Source of the DNA: Dyadobacter sp. Leaf189 | GTDB lineage: Bacteria; Bacteroidota; Bacteroidia; Cytophagales; Spirosomataceae | NCBI RefSeq assembly: GCF_001424405.1 | Contig: NZ_LMPS01000001.1 | Span: forward strand, 208,239 to 272,238 | Direction of reading: 5' to 3' | Length of the DNA stretch: 64,000 nucleotides | Part shown: piece by piece, positions 18,444-28,700 of the stretch | Numbering within the stretch: position 1 is the first letter of the stretch | Layout: every line of letters begins with the position of its first letter | Program-made: the position numbers and the translations under genes | Notes under the pieces: generated by a model | Seen by the model: only the letters and a program-made list of their open reading frames with translations | Databases searched by the model: none | What the model was told of the DNA's origin: nothing

Positions 18444-18450
18444 GCAAGAC

Positions 18451-19314
18451 ATGGTCATTCGCGGCAAAAGCAGAGGGAATGGTAAACAATTGGCGGATTA
18501 TCTGCTGGCTAAACGGGATAACGATGAACAGCCAGAAGTTTTGCAATTCCGTGGTTTTGCAGATGGCGATCCCGTTGCTTCATTGATAAATACGTCCCTG
18601 GACGTTGCACTTATTAGCAAATCAACTAAGCCATTTTATCATTGCATTATAAACCCTCGCAAAAACGAGGCTTTAAACATGTCTAAAGAGGATTGGGAGC
18701 AAGCCGCCAATATCCTTGAAAAGTGGTTGCAGTTTGATGGTTTGCCACGGCTGGCTGTCCTGCATACAAAAAACGGACGCAGCCACCTACATGTCGTTTG
18801 GTCACGGTTCGATTATCAAAACTCCAAACTTCGATCTGATAAATACAACTTTTACAAACACAACTCCGCCCGTGCTGATTTGGAAATTAAGTTTGATCAC
18901 AAGCGAACAGCCTTAAAACGGAATAAGGATTTAGAGCCTTGGCACAAAGAGCAACTAACGCGTCTATGGCAGCAAGCTGAAAATGCAGCGGAATTCATCG
19001 TAGGTGCAAAAGCTTCCGGATATGAAATAGGGCAGGGCCTTGATAGACGACCATACCGCGCTATTACGCCAGATGGTAAAAGCATAGATTTGGTTCGTAA
19101 TCTTAAGGGTTACAATAAGAGAGATCTTGAAACCAGGTTTAATGGCTATACTCTTCCGACAGAGGCGGCAGCCTTGAAACTACACCACCACAGATTCGGA
19201 ACATCAATTGAGACAATATTGGATAGAGATCAAAGTAATAACGTCTTTGAAGACTTGCAAAAGCAATTAGATGCACAGGAGCAAATACGAAGGGATCATG
19301 GGATAGAGCACTAG
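18451..19314 (+). CDS. relaxase/mobilisation nuclease, MobA/VirD2-like
   Basis: This 287-residue HUH-type relaxase would nick the element at its origin of transfer and stay bound to the 5' end. The N-terminus MVIRGKSRGNGKQLADYLLAK supplies a conserved Tyr near residue 17. The metal-binding histidines are in HTKNGRSHLHVVWSR (about residue 108). Only the relaxase domain is present, with a short basic tail and no primase or helicase. It terminates a four-gene rightward operon with mobC. The MOBP-like assignment is likely but not certain. Confidence 0.85.
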   Translation: MVIRGKSRGNGKQLADYLLAKRDNDEQPEVLQFRGFADGDPVASLINTSLDVALISKSTKPFYHCIINPRKNEALNMSKEDWEQAANILEKWLQFDGLPRLAVLHTKNGRSHLHVVWSRFDYQNSKLRSDKYNFYKHNSARADLEIKFDHKRTALKRNKDLEPWHKEQLTRLWQQAENAAEFIVGAKASGYEIGQGLDRRPYRAITPDGKSIDLVRNLKGYNKRDLETRFNGYTLPTEAAALKLHHHRFGTSIETILDRDQSNNVFEDLQKQLDAQEQIRRDHGIEH

Positions 19315-19344
19315 ATTGTGTTTAAATTCCTATAGTTAGTAAAA

Positions 19345-19362
19345 TGTTCTTATTTTGTTCTT
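19345..19362 (+). promoter_or_regulatory. direct repeat TGTTCTT x2 upstream of umuD, candidate operator
   Basis: TGTTCTT occurs at 19345-19351 and 19356-19362, 11 bp apart (one helix turn), about 35 bp before the umuD start. SOS operons are normally LexA-controlled, so a regulator site here is plausible, but the LexA motif of this group is not known to me. Confidence 0.3.
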
Positions 19363-19396
19363 GCTTTTTAGGAAAAAAATCATAATCCTTATAGGC

Positions 19397-19834
19397 ATGA
19401 CTCACACTTACATCCCTCATTGCCAAGCGATTCCCTTGATTGTTTCCAAAGTCTCTGCTGGCTTTCCATCACCAGCAGATGATTATTTGGACAGCAGTTT
19501 AAACATACATGAATTCTTAGTTTCAAAACCCGCAGCAACTTTTTTGGTGAGAGCTACAGGCAAGTCTATGACCGGAATTGGCATTCATGACGGTGATGTA
19601 CTCGTTGTTGATAAATCTGCGAAAGCCGTTGACGGTAGCGTTATCATTGCATGTATTGAAGGTGAATGCCTTGTTAAACGACTGCGGATTGGCCCAAGAG
19701 CGGTTTGGCTCGAAGCGGCACATCCTCATTATCCGCCAATAGACATTGGCGAACACTTGGACTTTGCTGTTTGGGGGGTCGTCGTGGGCGTTGTTCGCAA
19801 ACATCAGGAGAACGGTCGTGTTTGCACTGATTGA
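19397..19834 (+). CDS. umuD: UmuD-like S24 self-cleaving peptidase
   Basis: This 145-residue protein would cleave itself on a RecA filament and then form DNA polymerase V with UmuC. The cleavage site is in [12 protein letters not shown] (about residues 17-28). The catalytic Ser is in ATGKSMTG (about residue 55) and the Lys in [14 protein letters not shown] (about residue 78). An upstream ATG at 19355 would add a hydrophobic leader that is not family-like, so the 19397 start is preferred. It overlaps umuC by 17 bp. Carriage on a mobile element is common for umuDC. Confidence 0.9.
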   Translation: MTHTYIPHCQAIPLIVSKVSAGFPSPADDYLDSSLNIHEFLVSKPAATFLVRATGKSMTGIGIHDGDVLVVDKSAKAVDGSVIIACIEGECLVKRLRIGPRAVWLEAAHPHYPPIDIGEHLDFAVWGVVVGVVRKHQENGRVCTD

Positions 19835-21080
19835 CGGGAACAACTTTTACGCCTCTTGCGAACGGGTTTTTAATCCTATGCTCGAAGGAAAGCCAATCGT
19901 TGTGCTATCAAATAACGATGGATGTGTTGTAGCAAGAAGCAGTGAAGCAAAGGCGCTTGGAATTCCGATGGGTATTCCAGTACACGAAGTTAAATCCATA
20001 ATTTCAAAATACGATGTAGACGTTTTTTCCAGTAACTACACTCTTTATGGTGATATGTCTGCCAGAATGATGCAGACCTTAGCCGAGTTTTCACCTGAGA
20101 TTGAGATCTATTCAATTGACGAGTGTTTTTTGGGGTTATCTGGCTTTGACCGCTTCGACCTCGCAGAATATGGATTAATGATCAGAAACACTGTTAAGCA
20201 GAATGTTGGGATACCCTGCGGCGTTGGCATGGGGATTACAAAGACGCTTGCGAAAATTGCTAATAAGGTTGCGAAAAAATATTCTCAGTATGGTGGTGTT
20301 TTTATTATTGATAGTCCTGAGAAAAGAATTGAGGTCCTTAAAACGACTGGGGTAGACGAAATTTGGGGGATCGGTGATAAGTTTGAAGCAAAACTGAGAG
20401 CTGTTGGAATTCAAACTGCTTATGATCTGTCTATTGTAGGAAAGGATTGGGCTCAAAGAAATCTGGGCGGTATTGTTGGAGTTCGATTAATCCATGAGCT
20501 TAACGGCCTCTCTTGTTTGCCTCTTGAACTAATACAAGAACCGAAAAAGAATATTGCTGCCACCAGAGCTTTCGGGAAAGTAGTAACTTCGAAAGATGAG
20601 CTTGCAGAAGCCTTATCTGTCTATATTGCGCGCGGAGCGGCTAAGCTTAGGTTGGAAGGTTCCGTTGCAAAACAAATATCTTATTTCATTCACAGCAATC
20701 CATTTAGCAAAACTTATCCGTACTTCTCGGCTGGTGAGTCAATCACGCTGCCAGTGGCTACAAGTGATACGGTCCGGCTGACGGGTGTCGTTTTGAAATC
20801 TCTTGAAAAGAAGTATCGCTCAGGGATTAGGTATCATAAGGCAGGGATTATGCTTTCATTTTTGAGGCTTGAGGGTTCAGTTCAAGGTGATTTGTTTTGC
20901 TATGGGGACACAGAGCGAACGAAAGCACTAATGCAGACAATTGACAATCTTAATAACCGCTACGGACGGGATACATTAGTATTAGGTAGTGCCGGCTTTA
21001 AGAGGAATTGGGGCACTAGGATTAATAACCGATCACCACAGTATACAACCTCTTGGACTGACCTTATGCCGGTTTACTAA
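19818..21080 (+). CDS. umuC: UmuC-like Y-family DNA polymerase V subunit
   Basis: This 420-residue protein uses a GTG start at 19818 preceded by CAGGAG at 19805-19810. The family N-terminus [18 protein letters not shown] follows directly. Other visible Y-family marks are [19 protein letters not shown] (about residue 35), the catalytic [11 protein letters not shown] (about residue 100), and the helix-hairpin-helix region [19 protein letters not shown] near residue 180. It would copy across damaged template with low fidelity. Overlap with umuD indicates coupled translation. Confidence 0.93.
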   Translation: MFALIDGNNFYASCERVFNPMLEGKPIVVLSNNDGCVVARSSEAKALGIPMGIPVHEVKSIISKYDVDVFSSNYTLYGDMSARMMQTLAEFSPEIEIYSIDECFLGLSGFDRFDLAEYGLMIRNTVKQNVGIPCGVGMGITKTLAKIANKVAKKYSQYGGVFIIDSPEKRIEVLKTTGVDEIWGIGDKFEAKLRAVGIQTAYDLSIVGKDWAQRNLGGIVGVRLIHELNGLSCLPLELIQEPKKNIAATRAFGKVVTSKDELAEALSVYIARGAAKLRLEGSVAKQISYFIHSNPFSKTYPYFSAGESITLPVATSDTVRLTGVVLKSLEKKYRSGIRYHKAGIMLSFLRLEGSVQGDLFCYGDTERTKALMQTIDNLNNRYGRDTLVLGSAGFKRNWGTRINNRSPQYTTSWTDLMPVY

Positions 21081-21462
21081 CCTTAAATAGTAGAATTGAA
21101 GATGTGGCATGTCAGTTGGGCACAGTAGATAACTTTTTAAGCTCTTGATAAGATAATAGTCAATATTGACAAAGACTGCATCGCCATACTACTTACAATA
21201 GAGGTTAGCAGACTAGTTCACCATCAAGGCAACGGGTAATACTTTGATGGTGTTGTTACGTAGTAGTGTAGTTGTTTTGTATAATGGTTAAAAGTTGTAT
21301 TTATCCGGAAGCACTTACTGGCAAATATCTTTCCGAGGGGAATGGTAAATGTCCAGAATATAGATTATGTTAAAATATAAATTTCTTATTTGTCAAAGCT
21401 GTTATATGTTCTAATATGAACCAGCAGCTTAAATAAGATATTAAATTCAGTGAATAAAATTG
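21081..21462 (+). promoter_or_regulatory. intergenic leader of the defence operon with inverted repeat
   Basis: This 382-bp AT-rich gap precedes the methyltransferase gene. It contains CACCATCAA at 21219-21227 and its exact complement TTGATGGTG at 21244-21252 with a 16-nt loop. There is no U-run, so it is more likely an operator or leader structure than a terminator. No controller-protein gene of a restriction system is present nearby. The remainder shows nothing coding. Confidence 0.4.
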
Positions 21463-22998
21463 ATGAAAAACTGTTCGTTTCCAATTATAGATATTTTTGC
21501 AGGACCGGGAGGACTAGGAGAGGGATTCTCTTCATTACACACTTTAAAAGGTGTTCCAGCTTTCAAAACTTTGGTTTCGATAGAGCGCGAAACAAATGCA
21601 CATAAAACGTTACTACTGAGACATTTCTTCAGGCTGTTCAAAAGAAATCAAGTGCCTAATGAGTACTATGATTATATATCTGGAAAAATTAAATTGGAAG
21701 AACTAAAGAGCAAATACCCACTACAATGGGATGAAGCGTCGAGCTCTGCACTCCAAATTTCTCTAGGCAATGAAACACACAAGGAAGTTGAAAAAATAAT
21801 AAAATCTCGTTTAGGTAATACAAAAAAATGGGTGCTTGTAGGCGGACCACCATGCCAGGCTTATTCCCTCGTCGGTCGTTCAAGAATGATGGGTAGTCCT
21901 GAGTTTGAGAAAGACGAACGTCATTTTCTTTACCAGGAATATTTAAAAATAATCATTGATCACAAACCTCCAGTTTTTGTAATGGAGAATGTCAAGGGCC
22001 TTTTGTCAGCAAAGGTAAAAGGTGAGCCGGTCATAAAAAGGATTATAAAAGATTTAAGTAACCCAACGAAAGCATTAGAAGGCAAAAATAATGGTCTTAG
22101 TTACCGCTTATATTCACTTAGCGAAGCTGGTGAAGTAAATAAAGATATTGACCCCTCATCTTTTATTGTTCGAGCTGAAGAGTATGGAGTTCCTCAGGCA
22201 AGACACAGAATGTTTATAGTTGGAATACGTTCTGACATAAGTATTACACCCGATGTATTGCAAAAAACTAAAGCCCCAACTGTTAAACAGATCATTGGGG
22301 GAATGCCTCGTTTACGAAGCGGGTTATCGGCGAGAGAAGATGACACTGAATCGTGGAAGAAACTAGTCAGTAAGGTCATGGGTAAATCTTGGTACCGTAA
22401 TATAGAAAAGCGCGATTCAGATTTTTCCGATCTGCTGAAACATTACATTGCAGATCCAGATCGTCTTCCAAGTTATAGAAGTTCTCAAAAATATACTCCT
22501 CCAAGAGTTATGCGCGATTGGTATGTAGATGAAAAATTAAAAAGTCTTGTTTCCCACGAGTCGAGGGCTCATATGGATAGCGATATTCATCGTTATTTCT
22601 TCGCAGCAGCGTATGCAGAAATTATGAACGTATCTCCTAAAATTGTTGATTTTCCTGACGAGCTTCTTCCAAATCATAGAAATATTCAAGACGCAAAGAT
22701 TGGAAAAATGTTTTCTGATCGGTTTAGGGTTCAAGTTGCTAATCGCTATTCAACAACAATCACTTCGCACATTTCGAAAGATGGTCACTATTTTATACAT
22801 TATGATCCTTCCCAGTCTCGAAGCTTAACTGTAAGAGAAGCAGCAAGGTTGCAAACCTTTCCGGATAATTATCATTTCGAAGGGAATCGAACTGCTCAGT
22901 ATCATCAAGTTGGGAATGCTGTTCCACCATACTTGGCTATGCAAATCGCCGATGTAATAAAAAATGTTTTGAATATGATCCCTGATTGTGATGGATAG
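21463..22998 (+). CDS. DNA (cytosine-5) methyltransferase
   Basis: This 511-residue protein transfers a methyl group from S-adenosylmethionine to cytosine in DNA. The ATG at 21463 is preferred over a TTG one codon earlier. Motif I is IDIFAGPGGLGEGF (residues 8-21), the catalytic Cys is in GGPPCQAYSLVGRS (about residue 130), motif VI is VFMENVKGLL, and motif IX/X is HQVGNAVPPYLAMQI at the C-terminus. The long middle target-recognition part is unrelated to common Dcm. It begins a tightly packed operon with vsr and four MZA-type genes, so it probably marks self DNA for that system. Confidence 0.93.
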   Translation: MKNCSFPIIDIFAGPGGLGEGFSSLHTLKGVPAFKTLVSIERETNAHKTLLLRHFFRLFKRNQVPNEYYDYISGKIKLEELKSKYPLQWDEASSSALQISLGNETHKEVEKIIKSRLGNTKKWVLVGGPPCQAYSLVGRSRMMGSPEFEKDERHFLYQEYLKIIIDHKPPVFVMENVKGLLSAKVKGEPVIKRIIKDLSNPTKALEGKNNGLSYRLYSLSEAGEVNKDIDPSSFIVRAEEYGVPQARHRMFIVGIRSDISITPDVLQKTKAPTVKQIIGGMPRLRSGLSAREDDTESWKKLVSKVMGKSWYRNIEKRDSDFSDLLKHYIADPDRLPSYRSSQKYTPPRVMRDWYVDEKLKSLVSHESRAHMDSDIHRYFFAAAYAEIMNVSPKIVDFPDELLPNHRNIQDAKIGKMFSDRFRVQVANRYSTTITSHISKDGHYFIHYDPSQSRSLTVREAARLQTFPDNYHFEGNRTAQYHQVGNAVPPYLAMQIADVIKNVLNMIPDCDG

Positions 22999-23407
22999 TT
23001 TATCCCCTGAAAAACGAAGCTGGAATATGTCTCAGATCAGGTCGAAAGATACAAAGCCTGAAATTACCGTGAGAAAGGTTTTGCATTCTTTGGGGTTGAG
23101 GTTTCGCCTTGGGCGTACGGATATTCCGGGTAAGCCTGATATTGTGCTTCCAAAGTATAAAACTGCTATTTATGTTCATGGATGCTTCTGGCATCGACAT
23201 AACGGGTGTAAATACGCTTATACACCTAAATCAAAAATGGATTTTTGGAATGGCAAATTCGCTGCTAATATCAAGCGGGATAACGAAATCTCTGAGAAAA
23301 TAAAATCCACGCAGTGGGTACAATTGATTATTTGGGAGTGTGATACTCGTGATAAAGACAGGCTGACAAAGATTTTAAAGGAATATTTCTATGATACAAA
23401 AGAGTGA
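22988..23407 (+). CDS. vsr: Vsr-type very-short-patch mismatch endonuclease
   Basis: This 139-residue enzyme nicks DNA next to T:G mismatches formed when 5-methylcytosine deaminates. It shows RSKDTKPEITVRKVLHSLG, the catalytic Asp region PGKPDIVLPKYK (about residue 50), the zinc and active-site stretch VHGCFWHRHNGC (about residue 62), and FWNGKFAANIKRD (about residue 86). It overlaps the methyltransferase gene by 11 bp and the next gene by 17 bp. Pairing with a C5 methyltransferase is the classic arrangement, so it would repair methylation-induced mutations here. A role as the cutting subunit of the defence system is also possible. Confidence 0.93.
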   Translation: MMDSLSPEKRSWNMSQIRSKDTKPEITVRKVLHSLGLRFRLGRTDIPGKPDIVLPKYKTAIYVHGCFWHRHNGCKYAYTPKSKMDFWNGKFAANIKRDNEISEKIKSTQWVQLIIWECDTRDKDRLTKILKEYFYDTKE

Positions 23408-24932
23408 GCCGGTTTCCGAAGATCCAGAAGGAATAGACGATCCTGAAGGAACATATGATGTAACGCAGCCCGAACCTTCGGCACTTATAGAATCTCTTCG
23501 AGCGTTTGGGTATAGTCTTGAAACGGCCATTGCAGATCTTGTGGATAATAGTATTGCTGCAAAAGCAAAAAATGTTTGGATTCGTTTTGAATGGAAAGGT
23601 AGTGACTCCTATATAAGTCTCAAAGATGATGGAGAAGGTATGACTGAGTCTTCAATAATTTCTGCTATGAGACCTGGCAGTCAAAGTCCTCTTAAAGAGC
23701 GATCATTAAAAGATCTTGGCAGGTTTGGTCTGGGCCTAAAAACCGCGTCGTTTTCTCAATGTCGTCGTTTAACCGTAGTATCAAAAGTCAATAATGGAGA
23801 AATCGTAAAACGCTGCTGGGATCTTGACTACGTAAAAATTAAAAAAGAATGGCGGCTGTTAAAATTGATTGAGCCGGAACCACTTACGGTTATAAATGAT
23901 ACCATTTCCGTCCAAGGGACTATCGTTATTTGGGAAAAGATGGATCGAGTTAGTGGGAATCATAGAGCTGATGATGAAAAAGCATATAAACGTTTCTTAG
24001 AAGGTGCTGAAAAAGTAAAACAGCACCTTGAGATGGTTTTTCATCGATTCCTAGATTATCCAAACTCACTTAAAATATGGATTAACGGTCGTATGATTAC
24101 CTCTTGGGATCCCTTCATGAAATCAGAGAGGGCTACACAAGAGTTACCTGTTGAAAAACTTTTATGTGATGGAAAAAATTTAGTCATAACTCCATATGTT
24201 TTACCTCATCAATCAAAGGTTTCGACTGAATCACATAAGATTGGTTCGGGGCCACGAGGGTGGAATGCTCAGCAGGGTTTTTACGTCTATCGAAATGAGC
24301 GATTGTTAGTAGGTGGGGACTGGTTAAGTCTCGGTTTTCAAAAAGAGGAGCATTATAAACTTGCTCGTATTCAAGTTGACTTACCTAATTCAATGGATGG
24401 AGAATGGCAGATTGATGTAAAAAAATCGCGTGCTAAAATTCCGGGGTATTTGAAGAGCGATTTTAAGAGAATAGCGGTTCTTACACGTAACAATGCAGTC
24501 GATATTTACAGGCATCGTGGTAAAGTTGTTTCGCGAAAACATGCGCAAGATTTTGTATTTATGTGGGAGCAAAAGACTAGACATGGTAAGTTTTTTTACT
24601 CTATAAATCGTGAACATCCGTTGGTTCAGCAGGCTTATAAAAATGGTGTTAAAATAGATCTTGATGCGCTATTCAGCATTCTAGAGGAATCAATTCCAGT
24701 TTCTCACATTTTGGTTACTAATGTTGGCGAGCCGGACAAATTTAGCACCCCATTCGAAAATGCACCTCCCGAAATACTCCAAAGCGTCTTGTTGAGTAGT
24801 TTTTCCGCTCTGCTAAATACTGGAGTTGAAGAAGGAGAAGCCAAACGAAGGTTACTTGCGATGGATCCATTCAGCTTGTTTCCCGATGTTGTTGAAGTTT
24901 GCTTAAATGAATTTTTAAAGGACAAGAAATGA
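23391..24932 (+). CDS. MutL-like GHKL ATPase of an MZA-type defence system
   Basis: This 513-residue protein has a GHKL (Hsp90/MutL/histidine-kinase) ATPase domain at its start. The N-box is ADLVDNSIAAKAKN (about residue 46), followed by LKDDGEGMT and then GRFGLGLKTASFSQ (about residue 110). The remaining 350 residues resemble no MutL mismatch-repair C-terminus I recognise. With Z1, a PD-(D/E)XK-like protein and AIPR directly downstream, it fits the MutL-Z1-DUF-AIPR (MZA) anti-phage layout. Its stop overlaps the next start in ATGA. The system call rests on gene order plus visible motifs. Confidence 0.85.
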   Translation: MIQKSEPVSEDPEGIDDPEGTYDVTQPEPSALIESLRAFGYSLETAIADLVDNSIAAKAKNVWIRFEWKGSDSYISLKDDGEGMTESSIISAMRPGSQSPLKERSLKDLGRFGLGLKTASFSQCRRLTVVSKVNNGEIVKRCWDLDYVKIKKEWRLLKLIEPEPLTVINDTISVQGTIVIWEKMDRVSGNHRADDEKAYKRFLEGAEKVKQHLEMVFHRFLDYPNSLKIWINGRMITSWDPFMKSERATQELPVEKLLCDGKNLVITPYVLPHQSKVSTESHKIGSGPRGWNAQQGFYVYRNERLLVGGDWLSLGFQKEEHYKLARIQVDLPNSMDGEWQIDVKKSRAKIPGYLKSDFKRIAVLTRNNAVDIYRHRGKVVSRKHAQDFVFMWEQKTRHGKFFYSINREHPLVQQAYKNGVKIDLDALFSILEESIPVSHILVTNVGEPDKFSTPFENAPPEILQSVLLSSFSALLNTGVEEGEAKRRLLAMDPFSLFPDVVEVCLNEFLKDKK

Positions 24933-27694
24933 TTAGTTTATACGAAGAAGTAAAAAAGCATGTGATAATATCCTTACGCGATAAACATGGTGCCAGTACT
25001 GAGCAAATAAAACAGCACATCACTGCCGTTTTACAAATGCAGCGCTCACTAGGTCGTAATGATGAGGTAAATGAAGATGGCCTTTTCCGAGATATTCAAG
25101 CTCATGTTAATACTTGGCAAGCGGAAGCTTCAGTTTTAAGAGATCCAAAACATATTAGATGGGTAACTGACCGAAAACTTACCATTCAATGGGACTTTTG
25201 GAAACGCTACCGCCAATATTTGGAAGAAGAAAAGGGAAGATCGTCTATAGTTACTGCGAGGTTGGACAAGATTACAGATGATATCCTAAGCGATATCGGA
25301 AATCCGGCTCAATCTGGGCAATGGGATCGAAGAGGAATGGTAGTAGGAGAAGTGCAATCAGGAAAAACAGCTAATTATACAGGGTTAATATGTAAGGCCG
25401 TTGATGCTGGCTATAAACTGATTATCGTTTTAGCTGGAATGACGAACGATCTTAGAAGTCAAACTCAGGCGCGTCTTGATGCCGAGTTTTTGGGATTTGA
25501 AAGTGAAGTAGGTAAGTTACATAACAACGGCAGCCGTATTGGCGTAGGACTGATTGATGCACCAGGGCAGCTGATTGCTCATCCACTGACTTATAGTTCA
25601 AAAGACGGTGATTTTCTTGCCAACAAGGCAACAAATTTACAGTTGGGTGGAAGCCCGCTACTGCTTGTTGTCAAGAAAAATGCGGCCGTTTTAAAGCGTA
25701 TACTTACTTGGGTTGAAAGCCAGGGAAAGATCCACCCGGCAACAGGAAAAAGAATTCTTGATGGAGTGCCTTTATTGCTCTTAGACGATGAAGCTGATAA
25801 TGCATCGGTCAATACAAAAAAGGAAGATGAAGATCCTACCCAAATTAACAAGGCTATTCGTCTGATATTAAATGCCTTTCAACAAAGATCTTATGTTGGC
25901 TACACAGCAACGCCGTTTGCGAATATATTCATTCTTCCAGACACAGAAGATAAGTCTAAATATGGCGACGATCTTTTTCCAAGAGGATTTATCTATTCAA
26001 TTACTCCCCCAACTAATTACATTGGACCTGCACAGCTTTTTGGTCTGTCTGAGGATCTTGAGGGTGGAAATGAAATTAAAGAAGGCCTTCCACTTACCCG
26101 GAGTGCAATAGATGCAGAAGTGGTATTTCCTCAGGCACATAAGAAAGATCTTCAAGTAAATAATCTACCGGAGACGTTAATCTGTGCGATTCAATCATTC
26201 GTGATAAGTTGCGCTGCACGTCGGGTGCGAGGACAAAAGGATGTTGACAACTCAATGCTGATTCACGTGACGCGATTTAACATGGTTCAGCGTCAAGTAA
26301 TGGAATTGGTTAGTAATGAGCTTGTTAATATGTTCCGAACTATTGAATACAATACCGGGATGCAGGCTGTAAAACTTTTTGAAGATCTCGAAAATCTCTG
26401 GATCGAAGATTACCTACCCACGATAAATGCTGTTGGTAAAGAAAACAATGATCCTCAATTAATTCCTATTGAATGGGAAGATGTTCGCAATGAACTATTA
26501 AATGCTATTTCCAAAATTGAAGTAAGAGGGATTAATGGAGACGTTGGGGGTGCTCTGGATTACGCTAATCATCCTAATGGACTTAATGTTATTGCTGTGG
26601 GTGGCGATAAGTTATCACGGGGTTTAACACTTGAAGGCCTATCTGTTAGTTACTATATTCGTCCATCCAAGAACTATGACACACTTCTTCAAATGGGCAG
26701 ATGGTTCGGCTATCGACCCGGGTATGCAGATCTATGTCGACTTTATTCAACTGATGATATTATCGGATGGTATGAGCATATTGCTGTTGCAAATGAAGAA
26801 CTGCGGCGAGAGTTTAATTTTATGGAACTAAGTCGCCGTACCCCTGAAGATTATGGTTTAAAAGTTAGAACGCACCCTGCGGGTCTCAGTGTAACAGCTG
26901 CCAATAAAATCCGTCACGGTAACCGAATGAGGGTGTCGTTTTCAGGGCATCTTTCTCAAACAACTATTTTTCAGAAGATAAATAATGTCTACCAGAATAA
27001 CTTCAATATAACTGAGAGCTGGATAAAATCTTTATCTGAACCTGCAAGAAGAGAAAACAAGGGAGTAACGTGGACGAATGTAGCAGCAGCTCAAATTATC
27101 AAATTTTTAGAAAATTACTCATCACATCCACTGTCGCGTCAAACTGAGAGCGATCTGCTTATAAAATATATTAGGAAGCTTTACGCTCAAGGAGAGCTTG
27201 TGAACTGGACTGTGGGTTTAATTTCAAACAGCACTAAGAGAGAAGTAGATAAGGTAGACATTGGAGGTTATAGAGTTGGGCTGCTTCAGCGTACAGACGA
27301 TACGCCTAATGACAAAGATCTCTATATGTTGAAAAGATCCAACATTCTTAGCCCGGGAGATGAGATGCTGGACCTTACCGAGGAGCAGTCGAGAATTGCA
27401 CTGGAAGCAAATATCGCAGCGTGGAAAGCAGGCGAAGCTAGAGGCAAGAATGAACCCAAACGTCCAAGTGGCCCTTTCATCCGGAATATACGGGAACCAC
27501 AAAATGCGTTACTACTTTTATACCCACTTGAAAACCCATTACAGAATGAAGAGCCTTCAGTAGAAACTCCAGTAATAGGTTTCGCAATCAGCTTTCCGAA
27601 GAGTAATCTTGGTGAAGCCAGTGCGATTGAATACCAGGTAAATACAAAGTATTGGAGAGATCGCTATGGGGAGGAGGATGAAGATGAAGCTTGA
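24929..27694 (+). CDS. Z1-domain P-loop ATPase of an MZA-type defence system
   Basis: This 921-residue superfamily-2-like ATPase is fused to a Z1 domain, a family linked to restriction-like systems. Walker A lies in VVGEVQSGKTANYTGL (about residue 140), the Walker B/DEAD box in LLLLDDEADNAS (about residue 285), and the SAT-like motif in GYTATPFANIF (about residue 325). Late helicase motifs are seen in VGGDKLSRGLTLEGL and LLQMGRWFGYRPGY (about residues 555-600). It likely translocates or remodels DNA during interference. Translation is coupled to the upstream gene by a 4-bp overlap. Confidence 0.9.
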   Translation: MISLYEEVKKHVIISLRDKHGASTEQIKQHITAVLQMQRSLGRNDEVNEDGLFRDIQAHVNTWQAEASVLRDPKHIRWVTDRKLTIQWDFWKRYRQYLEEEKGRSSIVTARLDKITDDILSDIGNPAQSGQWDRRGMVVGEVQSGKTANYTGLICKAVDAGYKLIIVLAGMTNDLRSQTQARLDAEFLGFESEVGKLHNNGSRIGVGLIDAPGQLIAHPLTYSSKDGDFLANKATNLQLGGSPLLLVVKKNAAVLKRILTWVESQGKIHPATGKRILDGVPLLLLDDEADNASVNTKKEDEDPTQINKAIRLILNAFQQRSYVGYTATPFANIFILPDTEDKSKYGDDLFPRGFIYSITPPTNYIGPAQLFGLSEDLEGGNEIKEGLPLTRSAIDAEVVFPQAHKKDLQVNNLPETLICAIQSFVISCAARRVRGQKDVDNSMLIHVTRFNMVQRQVMELVSNELVNMFRTIEYNTGMQAVKLFEDLENLWIEDYLPTINAVGKENNDPQLIPIEWEDVRNELLNAISKIEVRGINGDVGGALDYANHPNGLNVIAVGGDKLSRGLTLEGLSVSYYIRPSKNYDTLLQMGRWFGYRPGYADLCRLYSTDDIIGWYEHIAVANEELRREFNFMELSRRTPEDYGLKVRTHPAGLSVTAANKIRHGNRMRVSFSGHLSQTTIFQKINNVYQNNFNITESWIKSLSEPARRENKGVTWTNVAAAQIIKFLENYSSHPLSRQTESDLLIKYIRKLYAQGELVNWTVGLISNSTKREVDKVDIGGYRVGLLQRTDDTPNDKDLYMLKRSNILSPGDEMLDLTEEQSRIALEANIAAWKAGEARGKNEPKRPSGPFIRNIREPQNALLLLYPLENPLQNEEPSVETPVIGFAISFPKSNLGEASAIEYQVNTKYWRDRYGEEDEDEA

Positions 27695-28700
27695 CGATTT
27701 ATGGTCGGAGCTTGAGGCTGAGGCTCGCCAGATAACTGAGGATGGAATCTTAAAGCGCTTACTTAATTCCAATTCTGCATGCACCATGTATGCAGGCGTT
27801 CAAAGGCCATCTCTTAATCGGCTTTTTTTAATGCAGGCGCCTCGTATACTGTTTCCGTCAAAAGAGCACATGCCTGAACTTCGTGGTTTTGACTTAAACG
27901 TTCACGTAACAGGGGAAGAACCGGAAACTCATGCTACAATCATTCTCAGTGCGAATGACCCTGTATTTAATGAAGTATTTTCTGTCATGCTAGTAAATCT
28001 TTATGAAAGCTTGCAGTCATGTTCAAGCGAACGACAAGCCATGCACACTTTTCTTCAAAAATTAGGACAATGGCGGGAATTTTTTGAGAGGAACAGTATC
28101 AATGGATTAAGTGAAATGGCACAAAGAGGGTTGTATGGCGAGCTTTATTTTCTGAAAAAATTTATTCTTACAAAAGAAGACTATTTTATTTCGGGAATTT
28201 TGGGATGGACGGGCTCGAAAAACAGACAGCACGATTTTCAGTTTGGGGACATCGCACTGGAAGTTAAAACGTGCATTACTAAACAGCATCAAAAAATGCA
28301 GATCGCGAATGAACAGCAGTTAGATGAAACTCTCGTAGCATATCTGTATTTATTCCATCTGTCACTGTCTGTCATTGAAAGTCATGTAAATACCTTGCCT
28401 GCCATTATCACGGATATACGTGAGATGATACAATCAGTTTATGGTGCGTTATCTCATTTTGAATCTGCCTTAATGGAAAGAGGGTATCTTGATATTCACA
28501 ACGATCTATATCTGCCGAGAGGGTATGCTGTCAGGGAAGAAAACATTTTTAGAGTAGTTGACGGTTTCCCACGTCTCACAGAAAGAGATTTGCCAATAGG
28601 TGTAGGCGATCTTTCATATTCAATTAGTGTGGCGGAATGTAAAAAATTTACAGCGCCATTCGATGAAGTTATAGAACATATACGCAGGAATACGAAATGA
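27684..28700 (+). CDS. PD-(D/E)XK-motif protein (DUF4420-like) of an MZA-type defence system
   Basis: This protein has about 338 residues from the ATG at 27684, which is placed 6 nt after a strong GAGGAGG at 27671-27677. Two earlier ATGs (27666, 27678) are less well placed. A nuclease-like core is seen near residue 180: GLYGELYFLKKF, then SKNRQHDFQFGDIALEVKT. The D...ExK pattern is the PD-(D/E)XK signature. It is the best candidate for the DNA-cutting subunit apart from Vsr. It overlaps its upstream and downstream neighbours by 11 and 4 bp. Confidence 0.85.
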   Translation: MKLDDLWSELEAEARQITEDGILKRLLNSNSACTMYAGVQRPSLNRLFLMQAPRILFPSKEHMPELRGFDLNVHVTGEEPETHATIILSANDPVFNEVFSVMLVNLYESLQSCSSERQAMHTFLQKLGQWREFFERNSINGLSEMAQRGLYGELYFLKKFILTKEDYFISGILGWTGSKNRQHDFQFGDIALEVKTCITKQHQKMQIANEQQLDETLVAYLYLFHLSLSVIESHVNTLPAIITDIREMIQSVYGALSHFESALMERGYLDIHNDLYLPRGYAVREENIFRVVDGFPRLTERDLPIGVGDLSYSISVAECKKFTAPFDEVIEHIRRNTK

